From: Neckera pumila | Taxonomy: Eukaryota > Streptophyta > Bryopsida > Hypnales > Neckeraceae | Direction: 5' to 3' | Length of the DNA: 64,000 nucleotides | Assembly (NCBI GenBank): GCA_963969595.1 | Contig: OZ018412.1 | Span: 27,652,339-27,716,338 of the forward strand | In this document: positions 1 through 11,088 of the stretch, piece by piece | Numbering within the stretch: position 1 is the stretch's first letter | How the letters are laid out: every line of letters begins with the position of its first letter | Notes under the pieces: model-generated | Database searches by the model: none | Seen by the model: only the letters and a program-made list of their open reading frames with translations | What the model was told of the DNA's origin: nothing | Made by a program: the position numbers and the translations under genes

Positions 1-810
1 TTTTAAAATCCGTTAAAAATCCGTTAGCGCCGCCGGTTCTAATACTTGTTGGAGTTGGAATGTAATGAAATTTGTTCGGGCTCTTTATTAGCACTAAATA
101 TTCTATCCTAATTTTTAGTGGGATTTTACCACCACTTGGGGATTTTCTAGGAATTTTTCAATGTGTAAAAACACAGTTGACTTCTCAGGGAGTCATTTCC
201 GCAATTTGGAAAATTACGAAACTTTTTGGGCAACCTCTAGGAAGTTTCCAAATGCCATGTGCAAACTTACAACTTTCTCTGCACTAATCAAAGGAGTGTC
301 TAATTTATAACCTTCCAATTTAATTTCCACCCGGGGGGAATCATTCTCGATATAGGGCTAATTCCCTCCCGGGGGGAAATCATTCTTGGTCGAGGGAATC
401 TAGCAATCAAGCTTCTTTGTTATGCTCTTGGCAAGTTTCTTGGTCAAAATCGTCGTTCTTTGCTCGTGGACTGCTTGTAATCCCAATTGATGGTTTTACT
501 TACATTGTCAGATGACTTCTTTCCAATCTTCTATTCTCTATCCCAAGTATTTCAAATGCCCTTCAAAAGTCTATTTCTAGGTGGTTCTGCGATTTGGCCA
601 TCAGGCTTAATACCACCTGAACCCTCAAATGTTCTCTCAAGTGCTTAAATAGACTTAATATTAACTCATAGCAGTAATTAGAGTGATTCCGAGCTTTTTG
701 GTCAAATCAGATCTCATTTGTAGGGATTTCTTCCAAATGTCATGTGAATATACTTATACTATCTTTTTAACCCTAATTAACCCTAAATGTGAGCAAAAAG
801 TGGAAAAAAA
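1..810. other. AT-rich intergenic DNA, no gene seen
   Basis: No open frame in this stretch looks like a conserved protein. The only structure I see is a short direct duplication of CCCGGGGGGAATCATTCT at about 330-349 and 367-386, which stands out because its GC run is unlike the surrounding AT-rich DNA. The left edge of the window may still lie inside the degraded CACTA element whose right end is near 1736. Confidence 0.4.
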
Positions 811-991
811 AAATTCTGAGGTTCAAGTGCTAACTTGAGGGCTCACAGTAGGCCATGCAAAAAATAGCATGGTATGTCAACTTCGGACGGCCCTCCAAGA
901 GGTTGAAATTTCCTCTACTATATAAGTGGGGTGGTAGGAAGTAAAACAATCCTTATGGAAAATGTAAAGCAAGAATTTTGTTCAAAGTAGA

Positions 992-1100
992 ATGTTTGAA
1001 AACACGTCTACATGTCTGAAACAACATCCACATATTTGAAACAACGTCCAGTTGTTTCAAACAACATCCAAGTGTCTAAATCAAGGTCAAGATGTCTAAC
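992..1100. repeat. Short tandem array, ~20-22 bp units (TTTGAAACAACGTCCACATG type)
   Basis: Five or six degenerate units follow each other, each with a core like TGAAACAACRTCCA followed by a short spacer. Similar ACGTC and ACATC words recur in the subterminal parts of the CACTA element at 19447-21992. The text just before the array (about 895-955, TCTACTATATAAGTGGGGTGG) also resembles about 20305-20330 of that element. I infer that this is the subterminal repeat zone of a degraded CACTA relative; its left end was not found. Confidence 0.55.
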
Positions 1101-1710
1101 AGTCAAATCCCCTTCTTCAAACTATCCCATATCTTTTGTTTAACCATAGATGAACAATGAATTTTAATATAAAAATGACCTCTCCACCTTCTAGTCTCGT
1201 TAAATGTCAATGAAGTAATTAAATTCATTTTGCCATCAAGAATTCTCTTAATGGTACATGGTAAATTTTTGATGAATTTAACAATTTTTCTTATGCATTT
1301 TTTTCAGTTTTCTTTAAATAATTATTTTGTGCCGCCACTCTCCAATGGATACAATGTGCAACAATTGATGCCTTAAAAATGTCTAGAAGACTAAGTTGAT
1401 ATTGCTAAAAATAATATGAAAATTCTCAAACAACCATGTCAAGTGCTACATCATTGCCAAGTTGGATAAAAAAAAGTCACACATGGCATTGCCCGCCTGT
1501 GAAGCATTGATGTGGAGGTGACATGACTACCACAAGGCACACTTTTGGCACCTTCTTTGAGCATATCTATACAAGATGTTGCACTAAATACAAAGCGTAT
1601 TTTCTCAAATTCTTGCGTGTTTTTGCCATATCAATCTTGACAGGGGTTTTGGACATCTACAAGGTCATGTGTGACATTAACCAAAATGTATTTCCATGTT
1701 AACAAGCTTA

Positions 1711-1736
1711 TAAAAAAACAAGGGTTTCTTCTAGCG
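1711..1736. mobile_element. Degraded right terminus of a CACTA (En/Spm) element
   Basis: The sequence AGGGTTTCTTCTAGCG at 1721-1736, preceded by an A-rich run, matches the right end of the better preserved CACTA element in this window (CGGGTTTCTTGTAGTG at 21977-21992) with a few changes. Read on the other strand it is close to the canonical plant CACTA start CACTACAAGAAA. With the repeat array at 992-1100 it suggests an old element covering roughly the first 1.7 kb. No transposase is visible and the left end is missing or outside the window. Confidence 0.5.
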
Positions 1737-2278
1737 ACTAAAAAAGATTTTAGTTTATTTTTAGAATCCAAAGTTTATTCCAAGAGTGAACCAAGAACAA
1801 ACAAGGAAAAGACAAGTGCAACCCTCTAGAAGAGAAAATCAAGAGTAAAACCTAAAACACGAGACCAAACATAAAATTACATAAAAGAACCACAAGCAGG
1901 TTTCTTCATGTTCTAGATAATGACTTTGCCATGCCTATACTAAGCCAAAGAAGAGTGCGGAGCCAAATGTTGTCAACTAGAAAGATATCCACATTACCTT
2001 CAAGATCTAATTCAAGTACATGCACAATGATGCTATAAATCAAATCTAAGCCTCAAACACATTGAGACTAGTGGTGCAATATGACAAGGTTAATAGTAGC
2101 ATTTGTGTTATTGAATATTAGAAGTCATATGAAAAAGTAACCTTAAATAAATTAAGACTAGTTGTGTAGAATGACATAATAGGGGCATTTATGATAAGAT
2201 ATTCCTCCAACGACACCCCAAGGCTCCTACTTAATCAATCCATGTTAAATCATGTCATTCATTTAATCCACTTGAATG
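1737..2278. other. AT-rich intergenic DNA
   Basis: I see no gene, RNA gene or recognisable repeat boundary here. The base composition is like the rest of the intergenic sequence. Confidence 0.4.
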
Positions 2279-2549
2279 CAATGGTTTTTTTCCGGCGATT
2301 TGGTGCAAAATTGCACCAATTTTTTTGGCCTAGCACCATGCCTATAGAAAAAAATGATACTAAAAAGGTGGTAAATTGCCTGAAAACTTCAAATAAAAAA
2401 AAAATTTGATTATGTCACCAGATTGTGGATGAAAACTGAATTATGGATACATGATATGTGCTAATATGATATTTTCTATCAAATATGTGGATGAGTGTTG
2501 AAATTTGGAGCATCACTATAACATTCAATATTGCCACTTTGGCACTTCA
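2279..2549 (+). mobile_element. Partial hAT-type MITE, same family as 16343-16628
   Basis: The stretch starting near 2279 (CAATGGTTTTTTTCCGGCGA) aligns with the start of the well bounded hAT MITE at 16343, and the homology continues through TTTGGTGCAAAATTGCACCA and AGCACCATGCCTATAG. The counterpart of its right part reaches the TTAA element that starts at 2554 (GCCACTTTGGCACTTCAA versus GCCACTTCAACAC). The TTAA element therefore probably landed inside this older MITE. No right terminus or target duplication was found. Confidence 0.5.
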
Positions 2550-2553
2550 ATAA

Positions 2554-4211
2554 CCCCTAAAGGACCAAACACCGTTTTTTGGCAACATAGCAATTTTGGG
2601 CAGCTCACTACAAACGGAGTTTTTATTTTTCTTCTTTGAAAATTTCACAAAACATGTGCCCAAGGAGTAGCTTTAAGGTCCAACAATTTTCATAACTTTT
2701 GACTACACGGTTAAAAAGTTATTGCATGATATGTAATTTTTTGCATTCGGCGGGCAGTCCAAGCAGCTCAAAAAAGTCCTTCAAAAATCACTTTTTTGAA
2801 ATATTAAAAAGTTGGAAGTGGTTCTAAGGAAACATTTAAGAGTCAAAAATCTTGAATCACTCCATTTTGTTTAATGAGGTGAGAGTTATTAGAAATTCTA
2901 GTTTGGGGGTACGTTTGGAATCCAGAGACATTCAATTTTTACGCTATATTTGTATATAATCATTAGCACTCACTATCCACTGAAAATGAATTGTCACAGC
3001 CTTTTCTTTGCCTCCCCCCACCTAAAAAATTAAGAGCCATTGATTTGTTTTAAAAAAAAATCTTCCCCCCCGGTATTGATCTTGAAAAACAACTTTGGAT
3101 ATGGATATGATACGGATACAATATGGATACAAATATGGCATGGATACAATACAAATACAAATACGGATGTAGATATGGTATGGGTACGAATATAGATACG
3201 ATACTATATGATATGGATACGGGTACAAGATATGGGATAAGGAATATGGGATGCAAATACATATAAGGGATATGTCCCATATCAAATGCCACCCCCACCC
3301 CCCTTAAAAATTACAAAGGGCCAAAATTGCTTCAAAGTACTTAAACTCAAAGCAAAGCTAAAATCTCCATCTATATTTGTTCATTAACAAATCCAACCAC
3401 AAGATCCTTTCGTTAACCTATTAGAGTAAATCCTCCTAAAATTTCTAAATAAGAAATCTTACCAACTACAAGACTAGGACGCTTGAATATCAAAAGGAAG
3501 TATATTCAATTCTTCCCAAATGGTTAGATTTCATCTTTCAAACCTTTTATACAAAAAATGAATAGATCTTAAAACTTGTTACTCTCTATAATATCTTGAA
3601 AAAATAAATTTTAAATACATATTAAAAACTTCAAATAAAAAATATTTCATATTCATGCTTGAAAAAATAACAAATAAAACAGGTAGCAAAATGTTTTAAA
3701 ATACTAAATTGTTAAGAATTTAGTTATTGAATTGGAAAATATCAATCCCAATGGTTGTAATGTTGTAAGAAAAAATCTACATCCAATATTTTTTTCAAAA
3801 ATAACAAAAACTATATTAAATAAAAGACTTTAAATTTATTTTAGAATTGAGTTTCCATAACTGCTTGCAAACAAAAACTCCTCATGACTTTCATTTCATT
3901 AATGAAAAAGGAATGATTAAACTCTTTTACAAATACATAAATCTAAAAAACCAATATCAAATTTTTATTTCTTAAGAAAGTTTTTTTTTTAAGCTACCTG
4001 GGCTGCCCACCAAGCAATGAAAATTACATATCATGCAATAACTTTTTCACCATGCAGTCAAAAGTTATAAAATTTGTTGCACCTTAAAGCTACTCCTTAG
4101 GCACACCTTGTTTGAAAATTTGAAAGGAAAAAAATAAAAATTCCATTCGTAGCACTTGAATTGCCCCAAATTACTATTGTGCCCAAAAATCTATATTTGG
4201 ACCTTTAGGGG
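2554..4211. mobile_element. TTAA superfamily, subfamily A foldback copy (two heads, inverted)
   Basis: Both ends carry the A-subfamily head: the left reads CCCCTAAAGGACCAAACACC, and the right, on the other strand, CCCCTAAAGGTCCAAATATA. Homology continues inward for several hundred bases in inverted orientation, for example GTTATTGCATGATATGTAAT on the left against its complement near 4030-4050. This gives a long-inverted-repeat element rather than the usual head-tail arrangement. The left flank is ATAA (2550-2553) and the right flank TTAA (4212-4215). Between the arms lie a degenerate hexamer array and a stretch like the E element at 30105. No coding capacity is seen. Confidence 0.7.
3096..3275. 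repeat. Degenerate GATACG/ATATGG simple-sequence array
   Basis: About 180 bases consist of variants of GATACG, GATATGG and GATACAA, without a fixed period. Two overlapping minus-strand open frames rich in Tyr, Ile, Pro and Ser run across it, but they are products of the repeat composition and I do not call them genes. Confidence 0.75.
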
Positions 4212-4215
4212 TTAA

Positions 4216-4848
4216 CCCCTAAATGCCCAAGGCACCAAATTTTGGTGTCAACAGTACTTTGAAGTTAAATAAAATCTGATTAAGTTGCTATTTTTATTAT
4301 TCTATATTTTTGAAAGTTTCTTTTTAAAGTCTAGTCTAGTTTTGAAAGTGAATGATTATGGTTTTCTATTCAACATTTTGTGCACGGGTGCCCATTGCAA
4401 TCTTGACTTTCCATAGTGTTGGAAGCTCTTTGAAATGAGCCTCAAGTTTACTGGATTGTGGAGAAAAAATCACATTAGAAATTCATTTAAAAAATTTAGA
4501 GTAAATTTTGAAAAGCCATAAACTAATTGGAGTTTTGCATGTTAGGCTCTTTAACCTCATATTTTTTTGGTGCCTACCTTTTTAGATTTGACATGTGAAA
4601 AGAAGATTAAAAGATTATAAATCACTTTTGAAGTTTTAACATCCTTCTGATCAAACATTGTAATCTATGAATTATCCGTAAGTGATATTGTTGTTATTTC
4701 TTTTCCTAAGTGATTTCTAACATGTCTAGTTTGAATTTGTATCAGTGCTACAATTCAAAAAATTTATACAAACTATCAAAATGTTGGCTTTTTATTCAAC
4801 TTAGAGCAAATTCCTAGAAGCTCATAAAAGGCCTTGGGCATTTAGGGG
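4216..4848. mobile_element. TTAA superfamily, short subfamily C copy
   Basis: The element starts CCCCTAAATGCCCAAGGC and ends GCCTTGGGCATTTAGGGG, a perfect 18-bp terminal inverted repeat. It is flanked by TTAA at 4212-4215 and 4849-4852. The left TTAA is shared with the right end of the foldback A element, so the two abut through a single TTAA. The 633-bp interior is AT-rich and shows no protein. Confidence 0.85.
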
Positions 4849-4852
4849 TTAA

Positions 4853-6250
4853 GCCATACTGAACTTGCTTCAGTGTGCTCACAAGGAGTGTGATAGGATT
4901 TGTATTTTCAATAAAGCAAATCATACTTTTATTATAATTTGACCATGACAATTTCTCAAAACATTTTCAAAATATTTTATGGACAGAATTTATATTCTTT
5001 ATTACTCTTGAAATTTAAAGTTTCATTTCTGAAAAAAAATTACTTTGAGTTTTAAGCTAAACTATTAGAAATCATATTAATCACCATGAATAACTTACTA
5101 AACAAACTTTTTTTAAGAGAAGAAAAATGGCAATGAAAAAAATTTATACTACAATTTTCATATTAAATTATAATTATAATTTAAAAATTCAAAACATGAA
5201 TATTTGAAGTACGGTAGTATGAACTTTAACCAAGAAAATTTTCAAGTACAATTAAACTATGCCCAATATCGAGGATTTTTAAATTAGCAAAGTGATTAAA
5301 ACTGAGTTTCATTGTAATTATTATCAGAGTTTGATTTAAAGCAAAAAAAAAAGTTCATCTTCAAAGTGATTATAAAAATCATCTATTTTGTAGATGTTTA
5401 AACCTCAAAACATTAATAAAACAATTTTTAATTGCATGTTCCTTATGTATCTTTAATAAATGACTTGTTAAATCTAAATTTTAGTGATGTAAAACATATG
5501 AAATAAAAAGAAATAACATGTAGGAGTATAAATAATTATGCCATCTTCAAATGTACTTTAAATATCTTTAACGACTTTGTCATGTAATTTTTTCTAAAAT
5601 TTATTGTGATTTGAAGTCTATTTCTAACCTACAACTCTCAAGACTAGGAAACAAAGTTTTGCATTGAATTTCCTTACTCAAAAACTTTGAATTGAAAAAT
5701 CCGCAATATTTTTTTTTCAAAAGCATTTTCTACTCAAAAAGTATGCTTGAACAATGATTCACTAAAAATTCAAAATTTGTAAGATTATATTTAACTTCAA
5801 AGTTTCTTGGTCACAAAAATCGCAATATTTTAGACATGTATAGGTTAATACCAATAAACAACTCTTTGAGAGTCAAAATTGACTTGATAAAATAATAGAA
5901 TTGTTAATTACATTCTTGCAGGTTACTTTTATTCAATAGTCTATAATAGTATTGATTTCTTGGTGGCTTATACAAGTCTAAAGGTCATGACCTCTAAAGG
6001 AAGACTGACTTCTTAATGGTACACTAGAGAACTCCCCAATTTTTTGGTCCCCTTGCTTGTTTTGGGTATAAACTAGGCCTAAATGTACAACAAAATCAAG
6101 CCAATACTTAGACAATAGCTACAAATTCCATTCGTTGCATGCATTCAATATAGGAATGGTAAACAATTGAAGTACTAATCGAATAAGTTCAATTCCATTG
6201 GTATGTTGCACGTGGTCAAAAGGAGGGTGGCAACTGTTACGTATCAAGTA
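4853..6250. other. AT-rich intergenic DNA
   Basis: Long runs of A and T dominate and every frame is densely interrupted by stops. I could not delimit a repeat or a gene. Diverged transposon relics are likely but not demonstrable by eye. Confidence 0.4.
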
Positions 6251-6417
6251 ATTGGTTGCATGCATTAAAAAAAAGGAATCACACACCATTACTTATAAGA
6301 TATCTACAAAGTACAAACATAGTAACAACATTGAAAGATTTATTGTTGAACCACCAAACATGTACCGCAATTTATTCTTACTACTACGTCCACCGCTCTT
6401 AGTAGCGCGCACGGTTT

Positions 6418-6615
6418 TTAGCTACTACCAGCTGTATCCACAAGGAATCGGACATTCTGAGACCGGACTAACTCCCTTCCATGGAACGTCACACAAGCCT
6501 CGTTTTTCACCGTAAACTTGCTCTGATCAACGTGTGCAATTTCTCCAGGAACTGGAGGCGCACACCGAGAACAACAGCAATACGGATGCCTGAAGAAGAA
6601 GATGAAGTGGTCCAT
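6418..6615 (-). other. Small unassigned open frame in lower-repeat DNA
   Basis: A 65-residue minus-strand frame is noticeably richer in GC and in charged and mixed residues than the repeat-derived frames elsewhere (it includes PVPGEIAHVDQSKFTVKNEA). I do not recognise the sequence. It could be a terminal exon or gene relic, because the surrounding 6.4-8.8 kb carries few transposon signatures. There is no supporting splice or domain evidence, so I do not call it a CDS. Confidence 0.15.
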
Positions 6616-6755
6616 TGCGTAGACAGTATAATTTACGAGGCTTTAGTATTCAGCTAGCCTGCGCAACTGATTGCAAACAACAAGGTCCATTGCTTAGACA
6701 GTATAATTTTACCAGGCTTTAGTATTCAGCCTGTGCAACGGATTGCAAACAACAA
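6609..6755. repeat. Direct tandem duplication, two ~73-bp units
   Basis: Unit one (6609-6683) and unit two (6684-6755) both run from GGTCCATTGC through AGACAGTATAATTT, GGCTTTAGTATTCAGC and GATTGCAAACAACAA. They differ by a few substitutions and small gaps, including an extra few bases before CCTGCGCAACTG in unit one. It lies in DNA with little transposon content; the function, if any, is unknown. Confidence 0.85.
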
Positions 6756-8572
6756 GGTACATAATTTTGGTTCAGGTTTGAGGACATGCTGACACCAACA
6801 AGAAGTGCTAATAGTTGCCAAACCATGACAAGCGGTAATGAAATTTGAAGTGATGAACACTTCACTGGCATCACACAATGTTCAAGTAAACTCCACATTT
6901 GTGAAGTACTCTCAGTGAATCCTATCCAATGCACATGAGATTTCTGTTTCCATTAGCAAACAAGACTACTCACAGGATTTTGTCAAATTTGATCCGTAAA
7001 TTACCTGTCAATCTCGAAACAAGCAACTTACAGTAGATCAATTAGAATCCAAAATCTTCCCAGACTACAATGTGAAGCCCACGCCAAAAGCCATGGCAGT
7101 TGCATGGGTCTGTCCTGTTAAACACCAGGTTCTCAACTTTTATTTTCCTCCCTTGAAATCTGGAGTATCAAACCATCATTCCTCTTCAATCAGCCATGAT
7201 ATCTACATTAAACTTACAAAGTATGAACAACTCATTAACCCTGAAATGAAATGAGGCTGAGGACACAAAGTGTTTGATGAATGACTTTCTTTGATAGTGC
7301 AGAAACAAGAGAGTGCACCTATTGGTCCAGAAATTGAATCATACTTGAGTGAGTACGGCTATCATCGAGGTGGGCATCCTTTCAAGTTGTGATCAGTGGG
7401 CGTCCTTTCTTTTCATGTGGTAACAAATCTATGCCAATTTGTTAATAAGAAGCCTTCATTTGCTGCCATTGTCACTCAAGTATCATGGGCTTGCAAATTC
7501 AAATCAAGGTTAGAGCTTAGGTGGACATGTAAATAGACATAAGATGCACTAGTAGGAGTAGGGTTTATATAGACCATGAAAACAATCCATGAGAAGACTC
7601 ACATAATCAACTACATCAATTGTGGATTTTTAGATTGTCATTCATTGATCTACATTGACTTCATTTCTACTAATTGTGCTTCATGATAAGCACGTATAAC
7701 AAGTTTCGTCCTTTTTAGTTTCAGTGCTTCAGTCAATACTATGTCCTTATTACTTATCCCATATGCAATGCAATGCAAAGCAAAAACATATGCAATGCAA
7801 TTCATAGAGCATAAATCAATCTTACACAAAAGAAGAAATTCATGCAAGTTAGCCCATGCAAGTATAAATGAAAAGGCTAGAGCATCACCTAGAGCCAGTG
7901 AAAACATTATCCAGAAAGAAGTATTATAGCAGTGATATCTTCCAACAACCCAATAACTAAAAAAAAGAGCCTACCAAATGATTATAGAGGGAGTTTTGGG
8001 TGAGCTTCTATGTCTCCAAGGCCGAGTAAGAAAAGATCAAAAACTTAGTTGAACTCGGTGATGTATTTGGGGAGGTATTTGCATGCTTTGTTTGTTAGTA
8101 AGTTTGGATAAGGCAATCAACTGTGATTCCCCTCATATAGAGTCTTCCTTCTAATAGTGATATGTAGCTTTTGTATTCTACAAAGTGGGACCTTGAATGA
8201 ACAAAAATCTTCATGTATGTTGGTTCTTTTGGAAAACCTAGCTTAACTATAAATCCATATGAGTTACTAGGAGGAAGGCAAATGTAGGGTTTAGCATTTT
8301 CCAGTGAAACAAATTATAACTTGAATAGAATCTAGATACAGAATCTTCATTTTGCAGGTATTCTTTTCCTTCCCATTCCTCCATGACAAAACTCATTCTG
8401 AACCTTGCACAATAATCATGAAGCATTGAATGACCATGTTAGTCGGGTTCTTGAAGACTAGAATTTTTTTATGTACTTCATCCATTTCTTGTAACTCCAC
8501 AGGTTTTCAAAGTACACTGAAAAGTCACTGGGTGTGACACCTGAGGGTTAATTCTCTCACCTGGAAAGAATC
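6756..8572. other. Intergenic DNA, mostly unassigned
   Basis: No member of the TTAA superfamily is visible here. Around 7256-7340 (GATGAATGACTTTC, GTGCACCTATTGGT) there is clear similarity to 51215-51300, so part of it is a dispersed repeat. Several open frames of 60-85 codons exist, but none shows a recognisable motif or codon bias like the MATE gene. Confidence 0.4.
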
Positions 8573-8746
8573 ATGGGGGAGGCAAAGCAGGAGTCCATAC
8601 CGTACTCAGTGTGGCCAATCAGGCACCATTCAGTGACGAAGCTAATGGGCAACTTTTTCTCGGGAAAGGCAAAGGGAGCCCCGTGCATGATGAGAAACAG
8701 TATTCTACTCAAGCATCATAGCTGGCGCATCGTAATACAAATTTGA
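8573..8746 (+). other. Possible small ORF or exon relic (57 codons)
   Basis: An ATG-initiated plus-strand frame of 57 codons (starts MGEAKQESIPYSVWPIRHHS) lies in DNA of higher GC than its surroundings. The opposite strand is also open here for about 43 codons (MHGAPFAFPEKKLPISFVTE...) and ends next to a good splice-donor string, CCAGGTGAGA. I cannot decide which strand, if either, is coding, and I recognise no family. It lies about 560 bases beyond the MATE stop codon, so it may also be distal transcript or an unrelated gene fragment. Confidence 0.2.
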
Positions 8747-9159
8747 TGCAGCCAGCCAGGGAAGTAGACTGAGCTCGCTCTGGAGGTAACTCAACTCCAC
8801 TTCAGTTAAACTTACATGCAAAGTGTGGCAACGCAACCCAAACATCCGGTGGAATTAGACTATTTACTGATAAAAAATTGTAGCTCTGAGGAGCTGGTTT
8901 TGTTTTCCTTTGTGATCATGGAGTTCCATTTCTATCATCGTTTGTTCCCAATTCCCTAGAGTGCAATCCAAAACTACGTCTTTTTTCAATGGTGGCAATG
9001 TGCCACCGGCCCACTGTATACCTAACATTGCCGTATTTGACAAAAAGAGTTAAGAAAAAGAGAAAACCACGAAACTATCCTAGACATATAATACAGAGAC
9101 GGAGGGCACTATCGCACACAACACTTGTATATTGACCATCACTCGACAACCGCTACACA
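8747..9159. other. Region 3' of the MATE gene
   Basis: On the minus strand this is downstream of the MATE stop codon and may include its 3' untranslated region and terminator. I found no unambiguous polyadenylation signal by eye and no repeat boundary. Confidence 0.3.
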
Positions 9160-9295
9160 AAGTAAGAATTCCTGTCAAAGGACGAATTCTTCACAAACTA
9201 TGAATCCTTCACGAAGTAGGAATTTTTCACACAAATTATGAATTCTTCACACAGCGTGCATTCTTCACAAGTATGAATTCTTCACAAAGTTGGAG
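9160..9295. repeat. Short-period repeat GAATTCTTCACAAA, 3' of the MATE gene
   Basis: Six to seven degenerate units with the core GAATTCTTCACAAAnTAT occur every 18-24 bases, ending within 15 bases of the MATE stop codon at 9309. In transcript sense this is just after the stop, so it probably lies in the 3' untranslated region. Its length may vary between individuals. Confidence 0.75.
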
Positions 9296-9308
9296 AAGAC
9301 TTGGTTCT

Positions 9309-11088
9309 TCAGAGGATTTGTAACTTGAAGAATTTGTCGTTGGGATTGCCGTCGACTAGCAGCCCGGCTTGTTCTTCGGCGATGGTGACGATCGACGAAA
9401 GCTCCATCTTGAAGAGCTTGGCTCCCGAGGCGGTTAGCTCTACGTCGTCATCAATGGGCACCACTTTGTGGTTCCCGAGTTTTGGATCTGGCAATCCCGT
9501 GAGCTCGTTCGCTCTTGCACATTCCGCCACCCAGTTGATGCGCAGCGTGATGAAGAGAATGGAGCCCGCGCAGCAGATCTGCGCCGCGAGCAACCCATAC
9601 CACAAGCCCTGGAACCCCACTTTGAGCCAGAACGCGGACATGACCGCCACGGGCGTGCCCACGAGGTAGAACGAAACAAACATAATCACGGCCGTCACAG
9701 TGGGACGCGCGCAGCCGCGTAAGATCCCGCACCCCGCCGTCTGTGGGCAATTCCCGAGTTCGCAGAGTCCGATCAACGGCAGCGCGGCGGCTGTGAGCGT
9801 GAGCACGCTCGCGTCCGCTGTGTAAAGCGTGCCCCACTCGTGACGAAACACCGTCGTCCAAATCACACTCACGACGGCCACCACGAGTGCGCTTGCGAGC
9901 GACACCAAGCTGGCCGTGCGCGCCTTCTCAGGCCGATTCGCCCCGAGCTCGTTCCCCACGCGAGTGGAAACTGAAGACCCCAGCGACATCGGAATGGTGT
10001 ACATGAGCGCCGTGGTTTGAATCAGAATGGCTGTGGCCGCGACCGCCACTTGCGGATTGGGGAGGTAGCCCGCGAGAATCGTCATAATCTCGTACCACCA
10101 CCACTCCAAGCAGATCTGCAAGCAGCTCGGAAGCGCCAGACGTAATACGGGCCACCACTCGCGGATACAAGCGGGCGACACCCCGCCCCACGTGTTCTTG
10201 AACGCGCCGGAAAGCTTGACGTAACACAACATGAACAAGACCACATTGATGTTCGTCATGGCCGCGGCGACGGCGACGCCGGGCACGCCCCAGTGGAACA
10301 CGAACACGAACACAATGCTGAGCGGGATGTGGAGCAAGACGCCGAGCGCCGCGCAGTACATCATCGGGGTTTGGAAGCCTTGGCAGCGGAAGAAGTTGCG
10401 GAGGGGTTGCAAGAAGCAATTCGCCACGAGGTCGGGGAGAGAGTACCAGCAGTACAAGCTCGCCACGGACGTGATGCCCGCGTCTTGCCCCAGGAAGAGC
10501 ATGATGGGCTCCAGGTTCATCCATAGCAACCCGATGGGCACACACGCGGCGAGCAAAATGAGAACCGTGCGCTGGAGCGTCAGACCCACCACGTGCCAGT
10601 TCTTGGAGCCCACGGCTTGGCTGCAAATCGGGTCCATGCCGGAAGCCAATCCGTAGAGAACAGAGTAGCCTGTGATGTTGGTGAAGCCGATGGAGAGCGC
10701 GCCGCCCGCGAGCTCCAGACCGCCCAGACGTCCCAAGCACAACACTGACACCATGAGACGCGCGTACGCGATGCCATTCGCCACCGCCAGCGGGCCGGCA
10801 ATTCGCATCGATTCCTTCACCTCCTCCACTACCTGCACACCCCAGGCACAAAAATTCTCAATCCTTGCACTAATGCAACCCCCAAAATACACACACAAAC
10901 ATTCACACATTCAAATTCCCCAACAAAACCCTCAATTCCGCAAACCCAACCATACACACACACACCTGCTTCGGTGAAGGCCACGATTGCAACCCCGGCC
11001 ACTCGCGCACGTCGAGATCCGACTCGTCATCAGACACCACCATCGACGCAGCTTGCTGCGCCTGCTGCACGGTGTTCGCCACACACAT
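9309..11088 (-). CDS. MATE (DETOXIFICATION/DTX) family efflux transporter, two exons
   Basis: This is a 548-residue multidrug-and-toxin-extrusion membrane protein. Exon 1 is 11088-10966 (41 codons, starting MCVANTVQQAQQAASMVVSD). A 133-base intron, 10965-10833, has donor AAGCAG|GTGTGT and acceptor TGTGCAG|GTAGTG, phase 0. Exon 2 is 10832-9309 (507 codons plus stop). An intron-retained frame is open from 10910 but would give an unlikely N terminus, so I prefer the spliced model. Two MatE halves with about 12 membrane segments are evident. Plant MATE landmarks are visible in spliced numbering: ALSIGFTNITGYSVL and CSQAVGSKNW in the first half, CLEWWWYEIM at about 282-291, SSVSTRVGNELGANRPEKAR at about 327-346, and GCGILRGCARP at about 408-418. 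The RLGGLELAGGALSIGF and GNELGANRPEKAR wording is typical of the ABS3/DTX48-51 branch, whose members sit in endosomal, vacuolar or plasma membranes and include an abscisic-acid exporter. The substrate here cannot be read from sequence. Codons are strongly GC-ending, in sharp contrast to the AT-rich flanks. No frameshift or missing segment is seen. Confidence 0.93.
10833..10965 (-). other. Intron of the MATE gene
   Basis: Between exon 1 and exon 2 the coding similarity to plant MATE proteins stops. The 133 bases start with a GTGTGTGTGTGT run on the coding strand and end TGGGGTGTGCAG, satisfying GT-AG. The donor lies inside the (GT)n run, so length changes in that run could affect splice-site choice. 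Removing it joins Gln-41 to Val-42 in frame. Confidence 0.85.

Noticed and set aside
2554..2560. Reading CCCCTAAA at element ends as plant telomere repeat (CCCTAAA)n
   Set aside because: Only one unit occurs at each terminus, always as part of a longer inverted repeat with GGACCA or GGCCCA. There is no tandem telomere array.
3022..3298. Two overlapping minus-strand frames of 82-87 codons rich in Tyr, Ile and Pro
   Set aside because: They are read through the degenerate GATACG/ATATGG array. The composition and the openness of two overlapping frames come from the repeat.
9440..10851. Long alternative frames on both strands over the MATE gene (up to 307 codons)
   Set aside because: They are shadows of the GC-rich MATE coding sequence. 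Only the frame with plant MATE motifs and a valid intron is accepted.
10833..10910. MATE start at 10910 without splicing
   Set aside because: It would read through the GT-AG intron and give a Cys-rich N terminus unlike the family. The upstream exon with an acidic N terminus fits better.
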